64,000 nt of DNA, taken from assembly GCF_021726475.1 (NCBI RefSeq), contig NZ_JAKJRU010000001.1:797178-861177 (forward strand), written 5' to 3'. Under the pieces are notes generated by a model, which made no database searches, had not been told where the DNA came from, and was given only the letters and a program-made list of their open reading frames with translations. Origin of the DNA: Pseudomonas oligotrophica. Lineage in GTDB: Bacteria > Pseudomonadota > Gammaproteobacteria > Pseudomonadales > Pseudomonadaceae. Numbering within the stretch: position 1 is the first letter of the stretch; every line of letters begins with the position of its first letter. A program made the position numbers and the translations under genes. Positions 50,104 to 59,424 of the stretch are shown piece after piece.

Positions 50104-51675
50104 TCAATCGATCACCCTCCCTTTCAGCGCGAACAGCCCCTGCGGACGCTTCTGGATGAAGAGGATGATCAGCGCGAGGATGAGGATCTTGCCCAGCACG
50201 GCGCCGATCTGCGGTTCGAGGATCTTGTTGGCGATGCCGAGGCCGAAGGCGGCGAAGATGCTACCGGCCAGCTGACCGACACCGCCGAGCACCACCACCA
50301 GGAAGGAATCGATGATGTAGCTCTGGCCGAGGTCCGGGCCGACGTTGCCGATCTGGCTCAGGGCCACGCCGCCGAGCCCGGCGATGCCGGAACCCAGCCC
50401 GAAGGCCATCATGTCGATGCGCCCGGTGGGCACCCCGCAGCAGGCGGCCATGTTGCGGTTCTGCGTGACCGCGCGCACGTTCAGGCCCAGGCGCGTCTTG
50501 TTCAGCAAGAGCCAGGTCAGGAGCACCACGAACAGCGCGAAGCCTATGATCACCATGCGGTTGTACGGCAGCACCAGGTTCGGCAGCACCTGCAGGCCAC
50601 CGGACAGCCAGCCGGGGTTGGCGACCTCGACGTTCTGCGCGCCGAACAGAACGCGCACCAGCTGGATCAGGATCAGGCTGATGCCCCAGGTCGCCAGCAG
50701 GGTTTCCAGCGGGCGGCCGTACAGATGGCGGATCACCGTGCGCTCCAGCGCCATGCCGATTGCGGCGGTGACGAAGAAGGCCACCGGCAACGCCACCAGC
50801 GGGTAGAAGGCGAGGGCTTCCGGGGCGAGCCGCGCCATCAGCACCTGCACCATGTAGGTGGTGTAGGCCCCGAGCATCAGCATCTCGCCGTGGGCCATGT
50901 TGATCACCCCGAGCAGGCCGAAGGTGATCGCCAGGCCGAGGGCGGCGAGCAGCAGGATCGAGCCCAGCGACAGGCCGCTGAAAGCCTGGCCGAGCAGCTC
51001 GCCGATCAGGAGCTTGCGCTTGGCCTGGGCCAGGCTGGTCTCGGCGGCCTTGCGCACGTTGGCGTCGGTTTCCGCCTCGTCGGCCAGCAGGTTCTCCAGG
51101 CGCACCCGGGCCATGGGCGCGCCGGTTTCGCCGAGCAGGCGCACCGCGGCGAGGCGTACGGCGGGGTCGCTTGCGGTCAGCTGCAGGTTGGCCAGCGCCA
51201 GGGTCAGCGCTTCGCTGACGGCGGCATCGTCCTCGGCGTCCAGGCGCTGCTGGAGCAGCTCGAGCTGTTCCGGTTGGCCGCTGCGCTGCAGGCGCTTGGC
51301 CGCGGCGAGGCGCTGCGCGGGGTCTTCGGCGAACAGCTGGTGGCTGGCCAGGGCGGTGTTGAGCAGGCCGCGCAGGCGGTTGTTCAGGCGCAGCTTCTTC
51401 GGCGTGCCGACCGGCTCGGCATCACCTTCGAGGGCACGGTAGGCCCCGTTTTCCTCAATGAAGGGCGTCTTGTTCTGGTCGATGGCCACGCGATTGGCGC
51501 GCAGCGCTTCGATCAGCGGCAGCCGCTCAGGCGCGGGCGCGGCGGCCCAGCTTTCCAGCAGCCTGGCCTGTTTGGCCGGGCTGGCCTTGGCGTAGTCGGC
51601 CGCGTCTCCGGCCTGGGCTGCCCAGGGCAGAACCAGCAGGAGCAGCAGCAATAATCGGTGCAGGGCAGTGTTCAT
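50104..51675 (-). CDS. urtB: Urea ABC transporter permease UrtB with long N-terminal domain
   Basis: LivH-type permease of 523 residues. Residues 1-24 are a signal peptide (LLLLLLLVLPWAAQAG). About 25-215 form a helical, periplasmic HEAT-like region with repeated LANLQLTASDPAVRLAAVRLL-type units, and the membrane part follows from about residue 220 (SLGSILLLAALGLAITFGLLGVINMAHGEMLMLGAY). DMMAFGLGSGIAGLGGVALSQ matches the ATPase-contact loop. The LivH domain alone would be about 300 residues; the extra domain is common in proteobacterial UrtB as I recall, with unknown role. Confidence 0.94.
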   Translation of the reverse strand: MNTALHRLLLLLLLVLPWAAQAGDAADYAKASPAKQARLLESWAAAPAPERLPLIEALRANRVAIDQNKTPFIEENGAYRALEGDAEPVGTPKKLRLNNRLRGLLNTALASHQLFAEDPAQRLAAAKRLQRSGQPEQLELLQQRLDAEDDAAVSEALTLALANLQLTASDPAVRLAAVRLLGETGAPMARVRLENLLADEAETDANVRKAAETSLAQAKRKLLIGELLGQAFSGLSLGSILLLAALGLAITFGLLGVINMAHGEMLMLGAYTTYMVQVLMARLAPEALAFYPLVALPVAFFVTAAIGMALERTVIRHLYGRPLETLLATWGISLILIQLVRVLFGAQNVEVANPGWLSGGLQVLPNLVLPYNRMVIIGFALFVVLLTWLLLNKTRLGLNVRAVTQNRNMAACCGVPTGRIDMMAFGLGSGIAGLGGVALSQIGNVGPDLGQSYIIDSFLVVVLGGVGQLAGSIFAAFGLGIANKILEPQIGAVLGKILILALIILFIQKRPQGLFALKGRVID

Positions 51676-51851
51676 GCGTGAATTCCCCAAGGGGCGCCGT
51701 GTGCTCTCTTGGCGGAGCTGGCGGCGATGGGCGGGCGGATGAGAACGTCTCGACTACGCGTCCCGATCCGCCCAACGAAAGCCGAGCGATCGTGGGGTGG
51801 ATCGGGACGCGAAATCGGTGCGTCACGCATCCACCATGACGACCGCAGCGG

Positions 51852-53120
51852 TTAGTTGGACTTCACCGCGTAATCCGGCTTCTTGTCGTTGCCCGGGATG
51901 TAGGGGCTCCACGGCTGGGCGCGGACCGGGCTTTCGGTTTCCCAGACCACCGAGAACTGTCCGTCCTCCTGGACCTCGCCGATCATCACCGGCTTGTGCA
52001 GGTGGTGGTTCTTCTCGTCCATGGTCAGGGTGTAGCCGCTCGGTGCCTTGAAGGTCTGCCCGGCGAGTGCATCGCGCACCTTGTCCACCTCGGTGCTGCC
52101 GGCCTTCTCGACCGCCTGCGCCCACATGTGGATGCCGACGTAAGTGGCCTCCATCGGGTCGTTGGTCACCGCCTTGTCGGCGCCTGGCAGGTTCTGGGCC
52201 TTGGCGTAGGCCTTCCACTTGCTGACGAAGGCTTCGTTGACCGGATTCTCCACCGACTGGAAGTAGTTCCAGGCGGCCAGGTGGCCGACCAGCGGCTTGG
52301 TGTCGATGCCACGCAGCTCTTCTTCACCGACCGAGAAGGCGACGACCGGAACGTCGGTGGCGTCCAGGCCCTGGTTGGCCAGCTCCTTGTAGAAGGGCAC
52401 GTTGGAGTCGCCGTTGATGGTCGACACCACGGCCGTCTTGCCGCCGGCGGCGAACTTCTTGATGTTGGCGACGATGGTCTGGTAATCGCTGTGACCGAAG
52501 GGGGTGTAGACCTCTTCGATGCTGGATTCCGGCACGCCCTTGCTGATCAGGAAGGCGCGCAGGATCTTGTTGGTGGTGCGCGGGTAGACGTAGTCGGTAC
52601 CGAGCAGGAAGAAGCGCTCGGCGCTGCCGCCGTCTTCGCTCATCAGGTACTCGACGGCCGGGATGGCCTGCTGGTTCGGCGCGGCGCCGGTGTAGAAGAC
52701 GTTCGGCGACAGCTCCTCGCCTTCGTACTGCACCGGGTAGAACAAGAGGCCGTTGAGTTCTTCATAGACCGGCAGCACGGATTTGCGCGAAACCGAAGTC
52801 CAGCAACCAAAGGTCACCGCGACCTTGTCCTGGGTCAGCAGCTGACGGCCTTTCTCGGCGAACAGCGGCCAGTTGGACGCCGGATCGACCACCACCGGCT
52901 CGAGCTGCTTGCCGAGCACGCCGCCCTTGGCGTTGATCTCGTCGATGGTCATCAGCGCCATGTCCTTGAGCGAGGTCTCGGAGATGGCCATGGTGCCGGA
53001 CAGCGAATGCAGGATGCCGACCTTGATGGTTTCGGCGGCCTGCAGGGTGAAGGGGAACAGGCCGCTGAGCATCAGGGCACTGGCGGCGAGGGTGGTCTTG
53101 ATCAGAGGACGGCGTTTCAT
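51852..53120 (-). CDS. urtA: Urea ABC transporter substrate-binding protein UrtA
   Basis: Periplasmic urea-binding protein, 422 residues, first gene of urtABCDE. The Sec signal peptide is [20 protein letters not shown] to about residue 28 (TLQAAE). Type I periplasmic fold: [22 protein letters not shown] (about 31-52) and [37 protein letters not shown], a segment highly conserved in UrtA. Upstream, a sigma-54 type promoter lies at 53185-53199. The ribosome binding site is GGAG, six bases from ATG 53120. Confidence 0.97.
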   Translation of the reverse strand: MKRRPLIKTTLAASALMLSGLFPFTLQAAETIKVGILHSLSGTMAISETSLKDMALMTIDEINAKGGVLGKQLEPVVVDPASNWPLFAEKGRQLLTQDKVAVTFGCWTSVSRKSVLPVYEELNGLLFYPVQYEGEELSPNVFYTGAAPNQQAIPAVEYLMSEDGGSAERFFLLGTDYVYPRTTNKILRAFLISKGVPESSIEEVYTPFGHSDYQTIVANIKKFAAGGKTAVVSTINGDSNVPFYKELANQGLDATDVPVVAFSVGEEELRGIDTKPLVGHLAAWNYFQSVENPVNEAFVSKWKAYAKAQNLPGADKAVTNDPMEATYVGIHMWAQAVEKAGSTEVDKVRDALAGQTFKAPSGYTLTMDEKNHHLHKPVMIGEVQEDGQFSVVWETESPVRAQPWSPYIPGNDKKPDYAVKSN

Positions 53121-53184
53121 TTGGGGCTCCTTGGCTGTCCGTGCGCAACTGTGGGCTGAAAACATCGGAACGCCTGGAGCAATG

Positions 53185-53199
53185 GCAGCATCCGTGCCA
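53185..53199 (-). promoter_or_regulatory. Putative sigma-54 (-24/-12) promoter of urtABCDE
   Basis: On the - strand TGGCACG-GATG-CTGC, with one mismatch to TGGCACG-N4-TTGC. It is 65 bases upstream of the urtA ATG. NtrC half-site-like GGTGCGC, TGGTGCGC and TGGTGCAC occur about 55-105 bases beyond it (about 53254, 53276 and 53297), though no full dyad is clear. Confidence 0.7.
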
Positions 53200-53401
53200 A
53201 ATGGCGCAAAGCCAGGAATGGCGAGGCCTTGCGCGGAGAGTCGCGGTTTCGATGGTGCGCCAGGTGGGCTGCGCTGGTGCGCGGCGGGGCGCGTGGTGCA
53301 CTGCCGAGGGCCGCTTTGCCCGATTTCGGTGCCGGCAGCCGTTCTTGCAGCGACCGGCAGCGGCTTCTAGCATGGCCGGCCCGTACCGAGATCGTCCCGC
53401 C

Positions 53402-54037
53402 ATGCCCCGTCCGCCACGCGCTCCAGCACCCCGTTCCGCCCGGCCAGCTCGCGCGTCCGCGCCGCGGCGCGTCGCCAAGGCGCCGCCGGCCGAGCCGCGG
53501 TTGTTGCTGCTGAACAAGCCGTTCGATGTGCTGACGCAATTCAACGATGCCGATGGCCGCGCGACGCTGAAGGACTTCGTGCAGGTGCCAGGCGTCTACC
53601 CCGCCGGGCGGCTGGATCGCGACAGCGAGGGCCTGTTGCTCTTGACCAACGACGGTCTGTTGCAGGCGCGTATCGCCGACCCGAAGCACAAGCTGCCCAA
53701 GACCTACTGGGTGCAGGTGGAAGGCGAGGTAGACGAGACGCAACTGGAGCGGCTGCGCCAGGGCGTCGAGCTGAACGACGGCATGACCCTGCCGGCCGAA
53801 GCGCGGCAGCTCGACGAGCCCGCGCTGTGGCCGCGCAATCCGCCGGTGCGCTTTCGCAAGAGCGTGCCGACCTGCTGGCTGGAGCTGGTGATCCACGAGG
53901 GGCGCAATCGCCAGGTCAGGCGGATGACCGCGGCGGTCGGGCTGCCGACCCTGCGCCTGGTGCGGGTGCGCATCGGCCCCTGGGCGCTGGATGGCCTGCA
54001 GCCGGGCGAGTGGCGGGAAGTGCCGGCGCAGCTGTAG
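53402..54037 (+). CDS. rluE: 23S rRNA pseudouridine synthase, RluE type
   Basis: Isomerises a uridine in 23S rRNA (U2457 in E. coli). It has about 211 residues without an S4 domain, after a basic Pro/Arg/Ala tail of about 30 residues that may bind RNA. The catalytic Asp is in [20 protein letters not shown] (about residue 68), [12 protein letters not shown] is the second motif and [13 protein letters not shown] the third. The start is uncertain: ATG 53402 or ATG 53372. Divergent from urtA and convergent with the globin gene. Confidence 0.88.
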   Translation: MPRPPRAPAPRSARPARASAPRRVAKAPPAEPRLLLLNKPFDVLTQFNDADGRATLKDFVQVPGVYPAGRLDRDSEGLLLLTNDGLLQARIADPKHKLPKTYWVQVEGEVDETQLERLRQGVELNDGMTLPAEARQLDEPALWPRNPPVRFRKSVPTCWLELVIHEGRNRQVRRMTAAVGLPTLRLVRVRIGPWALDGLQPGEWREVPAQL

Positions 54038-54052
54038 CGCGCCGGCGAAGGG

Positions 54053-54445
54053 TCAGTAGTAGGACTTGATGACCTCGATGCCCTTGCCGAGCACCGCGCG
54101 CCAGGCGTCCAGGTCCTCCTTGACCGAGTTCGGATCGTGTTGGCGCACGGTCTGCAGCACCGCGGCGAGCCAGAGGTCGTAGAGCTCCGGGCGGATGTCG
54201 AAGCCGCTGCGCGAGTGGCTCTGCCCCAGTGCCCGGAGCTTGGTGTCCGGCATGCCGCGGGCGAACAGCACCAGGTTGAGAATGCCGGCGCGCAGCAGGT
54301 GCTTCTGTGCGGCCATGTCGGTACGGGCGAACTTGTCGCGTACCGCCGGCGAGCTGGCGAGGAAGTTGACGTAGAAGTCGTCGAAGAAGCCGGCACTGGC
54401 ACAGCAACGGCCATAGCTCTGCATCACGCGATCGGTGTCTTTCAT
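54053..54445 (-). CDS. Single-domain globin
   Basis: A 130-residue haem protein of the globin fold, with family pattern MQSYGRCCASAGFFDDFYVNFL (helix A-B), the distal region FARTDMAAQKHLLRAGILNLVLFARG and a helix F segment. LGQSHSRSGFDIRPELYDLWLAAVLQTV contains the proximal His (HSRSGFDI). Such proteins bind O2 or NO; the physiological ligand here is unknown. The ATG at 54445 is used; in-frame sequence upstream is Pro/Arg-rich and not globin-like. Confidence 0.85.
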   Translation of the reverse strand: MKDTDRVMQSYGRCCASAGFFDDFYVNFLASSPAVRDKFARTDMAAQKHLLRAGILNLVLFARGMPDTKLRALGQSHSRSGFDIRPELYDLWLAAVLQTVRQHDPNSVKEDLDAWRAVLGKGIEVIKSYY

Positions 54446-54524
54446 GGCTTTCCTTGGCAAAGGCAGACCAGGGCCGTGCCGCGAAGGCACAGCCTGCTGG
54501 AGGAGGGAGAAGGAGGTGGGGCGG

Positions 54525-54728
54525 TCAGATGCCTTCGAGGCTACCGATCACCAGCGTCTTGATGACGAACCCCAGCACGCCCAGGCCGAGCGCGCCGAAC
54601 AGCACCAGCGTGCCATAGCGGCCCGCCTGGGATTTCTTTGCCAGGTCCCACACGATAAAGGCCATGAAGGCCACCAGCCCACCGATCAGGCTGATCATCA
54701 TCCACTCTTCGAAAACAGCTGGATCCAT
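54525..54728 (-). CDS. DUF2788 small membrane protein
   Basis: A 67-residue protein with two hydrophobic helices (about 10-28 and 41-62) joined by a basic loop WDLAKKSQAGRYG. It begins MDPAVFEEWMMISLIGGL. The pattern matches the DUF2788 family of unknown function found in pseudomonads. It is 79 bases upstream of the globin gene on the same strand. Confidence 0.85.
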   Translation of the reverse strand: MDPAVFEEWMMISLIGGLVAFMAFIVWDLAKKSQAGRYGTLVLFGALGLGVLGFVIKTLVIGSLEGI

Positions 54729-54891
54729 GCGTCCTCCGCAAGTCGTTCTGTTCAGGACAAGCGCTATGACAGCGGCAGGCGGCTATTTATCGAGCGTGGC
54801 TCTTATTGGATGTGCGTGCAGGGCATAGCAAGGCGGCGCGGATTATACGCAATCGTTTGCGTGAATGTTGTTCCGCTTCGTGAGCGGCGTC

Positions 54892-55371
54892 TCAGCCACG
54901 CAGATGCTCCAGTGGCAGCTCGGTGCTGGAGGCCACCTGGCGCAGCACGAAGCTGGAGCGGACGCTGGAGACGCCGTCGATGCGCGTCAGCGTACCGAGC
55001 AGGAACTGCTGGTAGTGCTCCATGTCGGGTACCACCACCTTGAGCTGGTAGTCGGCGTCCATCCCGGTGACCAGGCTGCACTCGAGCACCTCGGGGCACT
55101 TGCCGATCACCCCTTCGAAATGCTCGAAGCGCTCCGGCGTGTGCCGATCCATGCCGATCAGTACGTAGGCGGTCAGGGTCAGGCCGAGCTTCTTGCGGTC
55201 GAGCAGCGCGACCTGGCGGGCGATGTAGCCATCATCCTCCAGTTGCTTGACCCGCCGCGAGCAGGGCGAGGCGGACAGGCCGATACGCTCGGCCAGCTCC
55301 TGATTGGAAATGCGCGCGTCGTGCTGCAGTTCGGCGAGGATGCGCAGGTCGTAGCGATCGAGTTTGCTCAT
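54892..55371 (-). CDS. Lrp/AsnC family transcriptional regulator
   Basis: A 159-residue DNA-binding regulator. The N-terminal winged helix-turn-helix (LDRYDLRILAELQHDARISNQELAERIGLSASPCSRRVKQLEDDGYI) spans about residues 4-50, and the C-terminal RAM ligand domain covers about 65-150, with LVTGMDADYQLKVVVPDMEHYQQFLLGTL. AsnC/Lrp members respond to amino acids; the effector is unknown. The ATG at 55371 gives MSKLDRYDLRIL. The regulated target may be in the 305-base gap beside it. Confidence 0.93.
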   Translation of the reverse strand: MSKLDRYDLRILAELQHDARISNQELAERIGLSASPCSRRVKQLEDDGYIARQVALLDRKKLGLTLTAYVLIGMDRHTPERFEHFEGVIGKCPEVLECSLVTGMDADYQLKVVVPDMEHYQQFLLGTLTRIDGVSSVRSSFVLRQVASSTELPLEHLRG

Positions 55372-55640
55372 GGCGCGATACTTCCGTGGTTTTATTGCGC
55401 CGATTGTTGATGTTTGGCGATCAGTTGCGCAAGAGGCGCTTAACCAAGCAATCTTCGCAAACATCTGTCGTGCCGGCGGCGGTAAGCTACTTCCAACTTC
55501 CGCTCCCGGCACAACCGGTGCGGGCCAACCAGCCCGCACCCACTGCCCGCCTCACGAGGGCCGGCATCCGGAGCCGCACCGCCTTACCCCGGCGCTGCCT
55601 GAAGAAGCCGCTATCCGCGGCTGGCCGAACGAGATACCAA
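55372..55640 (+). ncRNA. Possible small RNA or lost gene in the lrp-coq7 gap
   Basis: A 305-base gap with no plausible gene on either strand ends in a strong intrinsic terminator that points rightward. Something on the + strand must therefore be transcribed here, divergent from the lrp-like gene. The stretch from about 55470 is GC-rich with several self-complementary pieces (CCGGCACAACCGG; GTGCGGGCC / GCCCGCAC; GCCGCTATCCGCGGC). I cannot assign it to a known RNA family and see no firm promoter. Confidence 0.4.
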
Positions 55641-55667
55641 GACCACGCCTCGGCGTGGTCTTTTTTT
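55641..55667 (+). terminator. Rho-independent terminator, rightward, before coq7
   Basis: Perfect nine-pair stem GACCACGCC / GGCGTGGTC, two-base TC between the arms, then seven T. On the opposite strand the hairpin is followed by TTGGTATC, not a T run, so it terminates + strand transcription and is not primarily the coq7 terminator. Confidence 0.9.
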
Positions 55668-55676
55668 GTGTGGCGC

Positions 55677-56324
55677 TCAGATGCGGTAGGTGGTCTTGGT
55701 CATCGCCTTGGCGACCAGGCTCATGCCGAACTTCACCGGCGCCGGGAAGCGCAGCCCGCCGGCGTCGATCGCCGCGGTCGAATGCCTGGCCTCGTCCTCG
55801 CGCATCTGCTCGAGGATCGCGCGGGACTTGCCGTCCTGCGCCGGCAGGCGCTGCAGGTGGTCGTCCAGGTGCTTGCACACCTGGTCCTCGGTGGCGGCGA
55901 CGAAGCCCAGGCTGATGCGGTCGCTGATCAGCCCGGCGGAGGCGCCGATACCAAAGGACAGGCCATAGAACAGCGGGTTGAGCACGCTGGTGTGGCTGCC
56001 GAGCTGGCGGATGCGCTGTTCGCACCAGGCCAGGTGGTCGACCTCCTCGTCGGCGGCCTTCTCCATCGCTTCGCGCACCCGCGGCAGCCGGGCGGTCAGC
56101 GCCTGGCCCTGGTAGAGCGCCTGGGCGCAGACTTCACCGGTGTGGTTGATGCGCATCAGCCCGGCGACGTGGCGGGCTTCGCTCTCGTTGAGCTCGGGCT
56201 CTTCGCGGATCACCGCCGGCGACGGCCGGCCGGGCTGGCCGCTGAACGGCAGCAGGGTGCGCAGGGCGGAGTCTGCCTGCATCAGCAGGCGGTCGACGGG
56301 CGAGTAATGGCGTTGGCTGGTCAT
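55677..56324 (-). CDS. coq7: Demethoxyubiquinone hydroxylase
   Basis: Di-iron monooxygenase for the penultimate step of ubiquinone synthesis, membrane-associated. It has 215 residues. Iron ligands are seen in [19 protein letters not shown] (Glu about 64), the ExxH motif [12 protein letters not shown] (about 94-97) and the second pair [15 protein letters not shown] (about 175-179). The ATG at 56324 gives [18 protein letters not shown]. Divergence of its 3' end from the lrp-like gene is discussed with the gap. Confidence 0.96.
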   Translation of the reverse strand: MTSQRHYSPVDRLLMQADSALRTLLPFSGQPGRPSPAVIREEPELNESEARHVAGLMRINHTGEVCAQALYQGQALTARLPRVREAMEKAADEEVDHLAWCEQRIRQLGSHTSVLNPLFYGLSFGIGASAGLISDRISLGFVAATEDQVCKHLDDHLQRLPAQDGKSRAILEQMREDEARHSTAAIDAGGLRFPAPVKFGMSLVAKAMTKTTYRI

Positions 56325-56370
56325 TCTGGGCTCCCTGTAATCGAAACCGTTGGGCGCTGGCGTGTGGCGC

Positions 56371-56712
56371 TCAGCCCGGCGGCCAGTGCAGCTGGCGCTG
56401 GCCGAGTACGTGCATGTGGATGTGATAGACCGTCTGGCCACCGAGGTCGTTGCAGTTCATCACCACGCGGAAGCCCTCCTGGCAGCCCTGCTCCTCGGCC
56501 AGGCGCTGGGCGGTGAACAGGATGTGCCCGGCCAGCGGCTTGTCGTCCGCCTCGCTGAGATCATGCAGGGTGGGGATGTGCTTCTTGGGGATGACCAGGA
56601 AATGCACCGGCGCCTGCGGCGCGATGTCGTGGAAGGCAATCAACTGGTCGTCTTCGTAGAGCTTGCGGGCGGGAATCTCGCCCGCCACGATCTTGCAGAA
56701 CAGACAGTCCAT
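56371..56712 (-). CDS. HIT family nucleotide-binding protein (HinT-like)
   Basis: A 113-residue purine nucleoside phosphoramidase-type protein. It opens [20 protein letters not shown] and has the catalytic triad motif [18 protein letters not shown] (His-x-His-x-His about residues 97-101). Length and motifs are typical of the HinT branch. It is 46 bases upstream of coq7, likely cotranscribed. Confidence 0.95.
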   Translation of the reverse strand: MDCLFCKIVAGEIPARKLYEDDQLIAFHDIAPQAPVHFLVIPKKHIPTLHDLSEADDKPLAGHILFTAQRLAEEQGCQEGFRVVMNCNDLGGQTVYHIHMHVLGQRQLHWPPG

Positions 56713-56788
56713 CGTGTTTCTCCGATGCTCGGCTGCCGGACAGTGTATCAGCCCGTCGCGCGGGCGGAGTGGTGGCCGGTCCTGGAGG

Positions 56789-57679
56789 CTAGCGTGCCAG
56801 CATGCCGAAGACGAAGGCGCCGGCCAGCACGAGCAGCCAGAGCGCGGCGAGCAACTTGACCGACGTGCCATTGGGCGGTGGCGGTGCGCCGAAGCGGTTC
56901 GCTTCGCGCTTGCCGGGGACCGCTGCGAGGGCCAGCGGCATCAGCGAGCCGAGCACGGGCACGAAGTGCAGCGCCATGAGCCAGCCGGACAGGCCGATGT
57001 CGTGCAGGCGCTGGACACCGATCTGCACGTTGACCACGCCGGCGGCGACCAGAATCAGCAGCATGGCGCCGATCCCGGTGGGCGCGAGCAGTCCCAGCAG
57101 CAGGCTCGCCAGCAGGAAGGCTGCGCTGACCGCAGCGAGCGCGACCATCGACCAGGCCAGGTAGCGCAGCCGGCCGATGCGCCCGCTCAGGGAAAATACC
57201 TTCAGCTCGGCCGGGCCCGTGATCGGGTCGGCGAGCGGCGTGCGCGGTGGCGCATAGGGCGATTCGGTCCCCGCTTGCAAACGGGCCGCCTGCCGCGCCA
57301 GGTACTTGTCGATGACGATCGAGCAGTGGCTGCACTGGCTGGCGTGTGCCTGCTCGGCCTGGCATTTCGGGCAGGTCATCCTTGGCGCCACTGGAGCGGG
57401 CGAAGGCTCGACATCGACCCGCTGCGCCTGCGGTGCGGCCGGCGGTGCTTCCTCTTCCAGGCGTGCCAGCGCGCCGGCACGGTGCAGGGCGGCGAGGTAG
57501 CGCCGGGCGTGCTCCGCGCCGAGGCCCTTGCGCAGCACTTTGCTGCGCCCGTCGAACAGGCCGCGCAGGCGGCTTTCGTCGATCCGGAACAGCGCCGCCA
57601 GGTTCTGCCTGACGGCCTCGGCGCTCATGGTTGGTGCGCAGTCACCGGAAAACACGATGCGATAGCTGGGTTGGTCCAT
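56789..57679 (-). CDS. DUF805 membrane protein with zinc-ribbon-like motif
   Basis: A 296-residue protein with three parts. Residues 1-90 form a domain beginning YRIVFSGDCAPTMSAEAVRQNLAALFRI, resembling the small fold used by bacterial 'vertebrate-like' zinc proteins with lysine-rich loops. A CxxC-x10-CxxC zinc-ribbon-like motif (MTCPKCQAEQAHASQCSHC, about 101-119) follows. A DUF805 region with four helices spans about 165-290, with QIGVQRLHDIGLSGWLMALHFVP. No function is known. It lies 34 bases after hemJ on the same strand. Confidence 0.8.
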   Translation of the reverse strand: MDQPSYRIVFSGDCAPTMSAEAVRQNLAALFRIDESRLRGLFDGRSKVLRKGLGAEHARRYLAALHRAGALARLEEEAPPAAPQAQRVDVEPSPAPVAPRMTCPKCQAEQAHASQCSHCSIVIDKYLARQAARLQAGTESPYAPPRTPLADPITGPAELKVFSLSGRIGRLRYLAWSMVALAAVSAAFLLASLLLGLLAPTGIGAMLLILVAAGVVNVQIGVQRLHDIGLSGWLMALHFVPVLGSLMPLALAAVPGKREANRFGAPPPPNGTSVKLLAALWLLVLAGAFVFGMLAR

Positions 57680-57713
57680 GTGGCATCCCTGTCACATTCG
57701 GGCCGCACGGGCC

Positions 57714-58151
57714 TCAGAAGGGTTTGACGATCACCAGGATGACGATCGCGATGAGAAACAGCACCGGCACCTCGTTGAACCAGCGGTAGAACACGTGCCC
57801 GCGGGTGTTGGCGTCGCGGGCGAAGCGCTTCAGCTGGGCCCCGCAAACGTGGTGATAGCCGATCAGCAGCACCACCAGCGCCAGCTTGGCGTGCAGCCAG
57901 CCGCCGGTGGCGAACAGCGCCGGGTTGAGCGCGATCATCCAGAGGCCGAACACCAGCGTGGCGATCATCGACGGCACCATGATGCCGCGGTACAGCTTGC
58001 GTTCCATGATCTTGAAGCGTTCGCGGCTGGGCTGGTCCTCGCTCATGGCGTGGTAGACAAACAGGCGCGGCAGGTAGAACAGGCCGGCAAACCAGCAGAC
58101 CACGGCGATCAGGTGCAGCGCCTTGAGCCAGAGATAGAGCATCGGGTTCAT
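57714..58151 (-). CDS. hemJ: Protoporphyrinogen IX oxidase HemJ
   Basis: Oxidises protoporphyrinogen IX in haem synthesis, replacing HemG/HemY in many proteobacteria. It has 145 residues with four membrane helices. The opening LYLWLKALHLIAVVCWFAGLFYLPRLFVYHA holds the conserved His (about residue 13), and MERKLYRGIMVPSMIATL and WFNEVPVLFLIAIVILVIVKPF follow. The order with argC divergent matches PA0661-PA0662 as I recall. Confidence 0.92.
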   Translation of the reverse strand: MNPMLYLWLKALHLIAVVCWFAGLFYLPRLFVYHAMSEDQPSRERFKIMERKLYRGIMVPSMIATLVFGLWMIALNPALFATGGWLHAKLALVVLLIGYHHVCGAQLKRFARDANTRGHVFYRWFNEVPVLFLIAIVILVIVKPF

Positions 58152-58276
58152 CCTTCTGTGCGATCGCGCGATAGTAGAGGTTCATACGGCTGCTCGTCAT
58201 CCGGGCGGTTGGCCGCCATCCAAAGCGGCTTTATCATCGCCTTCCTTTATGGCGCTTTTTCATCGCGAGGCAGCAC

Positions 58277-59311
58277 ATGGTCAAGGTCGGAATCGTCGGC
58301 GGAACGGGCTACACCGGAGTGGAGCTGCTGCGCCTGCTGGCGCAGCACCCCCAGGCGGAGGTGGCGGTCATCACCTCGCGCTCCGAGGACGGCGTCAAGG
58401 TCGCCGACATGTTTCCCAACCTGCGCGGGCACTACGACGGCCTGGCCTTCAGCGTGCCGGATGCCGCGACCCTGGGCGCCTGCGATGTGGTGTTCTTCGC
58501 CACGCCCCACGGTGTCGCCCATGCCCTGGCCGGCGAGTTGCTGGCGGCGGGCACCCGGGTGATCGACCTGTCGGCTGACTTCCGCCTGCAGGATGCCGAT
58601 GAGTGGTCGCGCTGGTACGGCCAGCCCCATGGCGCGCCGGAGTTGCTGGAGTCGGCGGTCTACGGGCTGCCGGAAGTCAATCGCGAGAAGATCCGCGCGG
58701 CACGCCTGATCGCCGTGCCCGGCTGCTATCCGACGGCTACGCAGCTCGGCTTCCTGCCGCTGCTGGAGAACGGCCTGGCCGATGCGACGCGGCTGATCGC
58801 CGACTGCAAGTCGGGCGTCAGCGGCGCCGGGCGCGCGGCCAAGATCGGCTCGCTGTTCACCGAGGCGGGCGAGAGCATGATGGCCTATTCAGTCAAGGGC
58901 CACCGGCATCTGCCCGAGATCAGCCAGGGCCTGCGTCGCGCGGCCGGTGGTGATGTCGGGCTGACCTTCGTGCCGCACCTGACACCGATGATCCGCGGCA
59001 TCCACGCCACGCTCTACGCGACCGTGGCGGATCGCTCGGTGGATCTGCAGGCGCTTTATGAGCAGCGCTACGCCAACGAACCCTTCGTCGACGTGATGCC
59101 CGCCGGTAGCCATCCGGAGACGCGCAGCGTACGCGGCGCGAATATCTGCCGGATCGCCGTGCATCGCCCGCAGGGCGGCGACCTGGTGGTGGTGCTCTCG
59201 GTCATCGACAACCTGGTCAAGGGCGCCTCGGGCCAGGCGGTGCAGAACATGAACATTCTCTTCGGCCTGGACGAGCGGATGGGCCTGACGGCGGCTGCGC
59301 TGTTGCCTTGA
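58277..59311 (+). CDS. argC: N-acetyl-gamma-glutamyl-phosphate reductase
   Basis: NADPH-dependent third step of arginine synthesis. It has 344 residues. The dinucleotide-binding motif [17 protein letters not shown] (about 5-21), the catalytic Cys in [15 protein letters not shown] (about residue 149), and [25 protein letters not shown] (about 182-206) are typical of the long bacterial type. It starts 125 bases from hemJ on the opposite strand. Confidence 0.97.
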   Translation: MVKVGIVGGTGYTGVELLRLLAQHPQAEVAVITSRSEDGVKVADMFPNLRGHYDGLAFSVPDAATLGACDVVFFATPHGVAHALAGELLAAGTRVIDLSADFRLQDADEWSRWYGQPHGAPELLESAVYGLPEVNREKIRAARLIAVPGCYPTATQLGFLPLLENGLADATRLIADCKSGVSGAGRAAKIGSLFTEAGESMMAYSVKGHRHLPEISQGLRRAAGGDVGLTFVPHLTPMIRGIHATLYATVADRSVDLQALYEQRYANEPFVDVMPAGSHPETRSVRGANICRIAVHRPQGGDLVVVLSVIDNLVKGASGQAVQNMNILFGLDERMGLTAAALLP

Positions 59312-59348
59312 GGCCTTGTCGCGTGCGATAGCCGGCCTGTGCGAATAG

Positions 59349-59378
59349 TTGATCATTCTGGTGGGGTAAGCGGATAAT
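59349..59378 (+). promoter_or_regulatory. Putative sigma-70 promoter of erpA
   Basis: TTGATC (59349-59354), 18 bases, then GATAAT (59373-59378), 47 bases before the erpA ATG. The -10 is good, the -35 moderate. The 5' leader then carries an AGGAG site eight or so bases ahead of the start codon. Confidence 0.45.
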
Positions 59379-59424
59379 GCGCCGCATCAGGCAGTTTTGG
59401 CGTCACGTACGCTAGGAGATCCGA

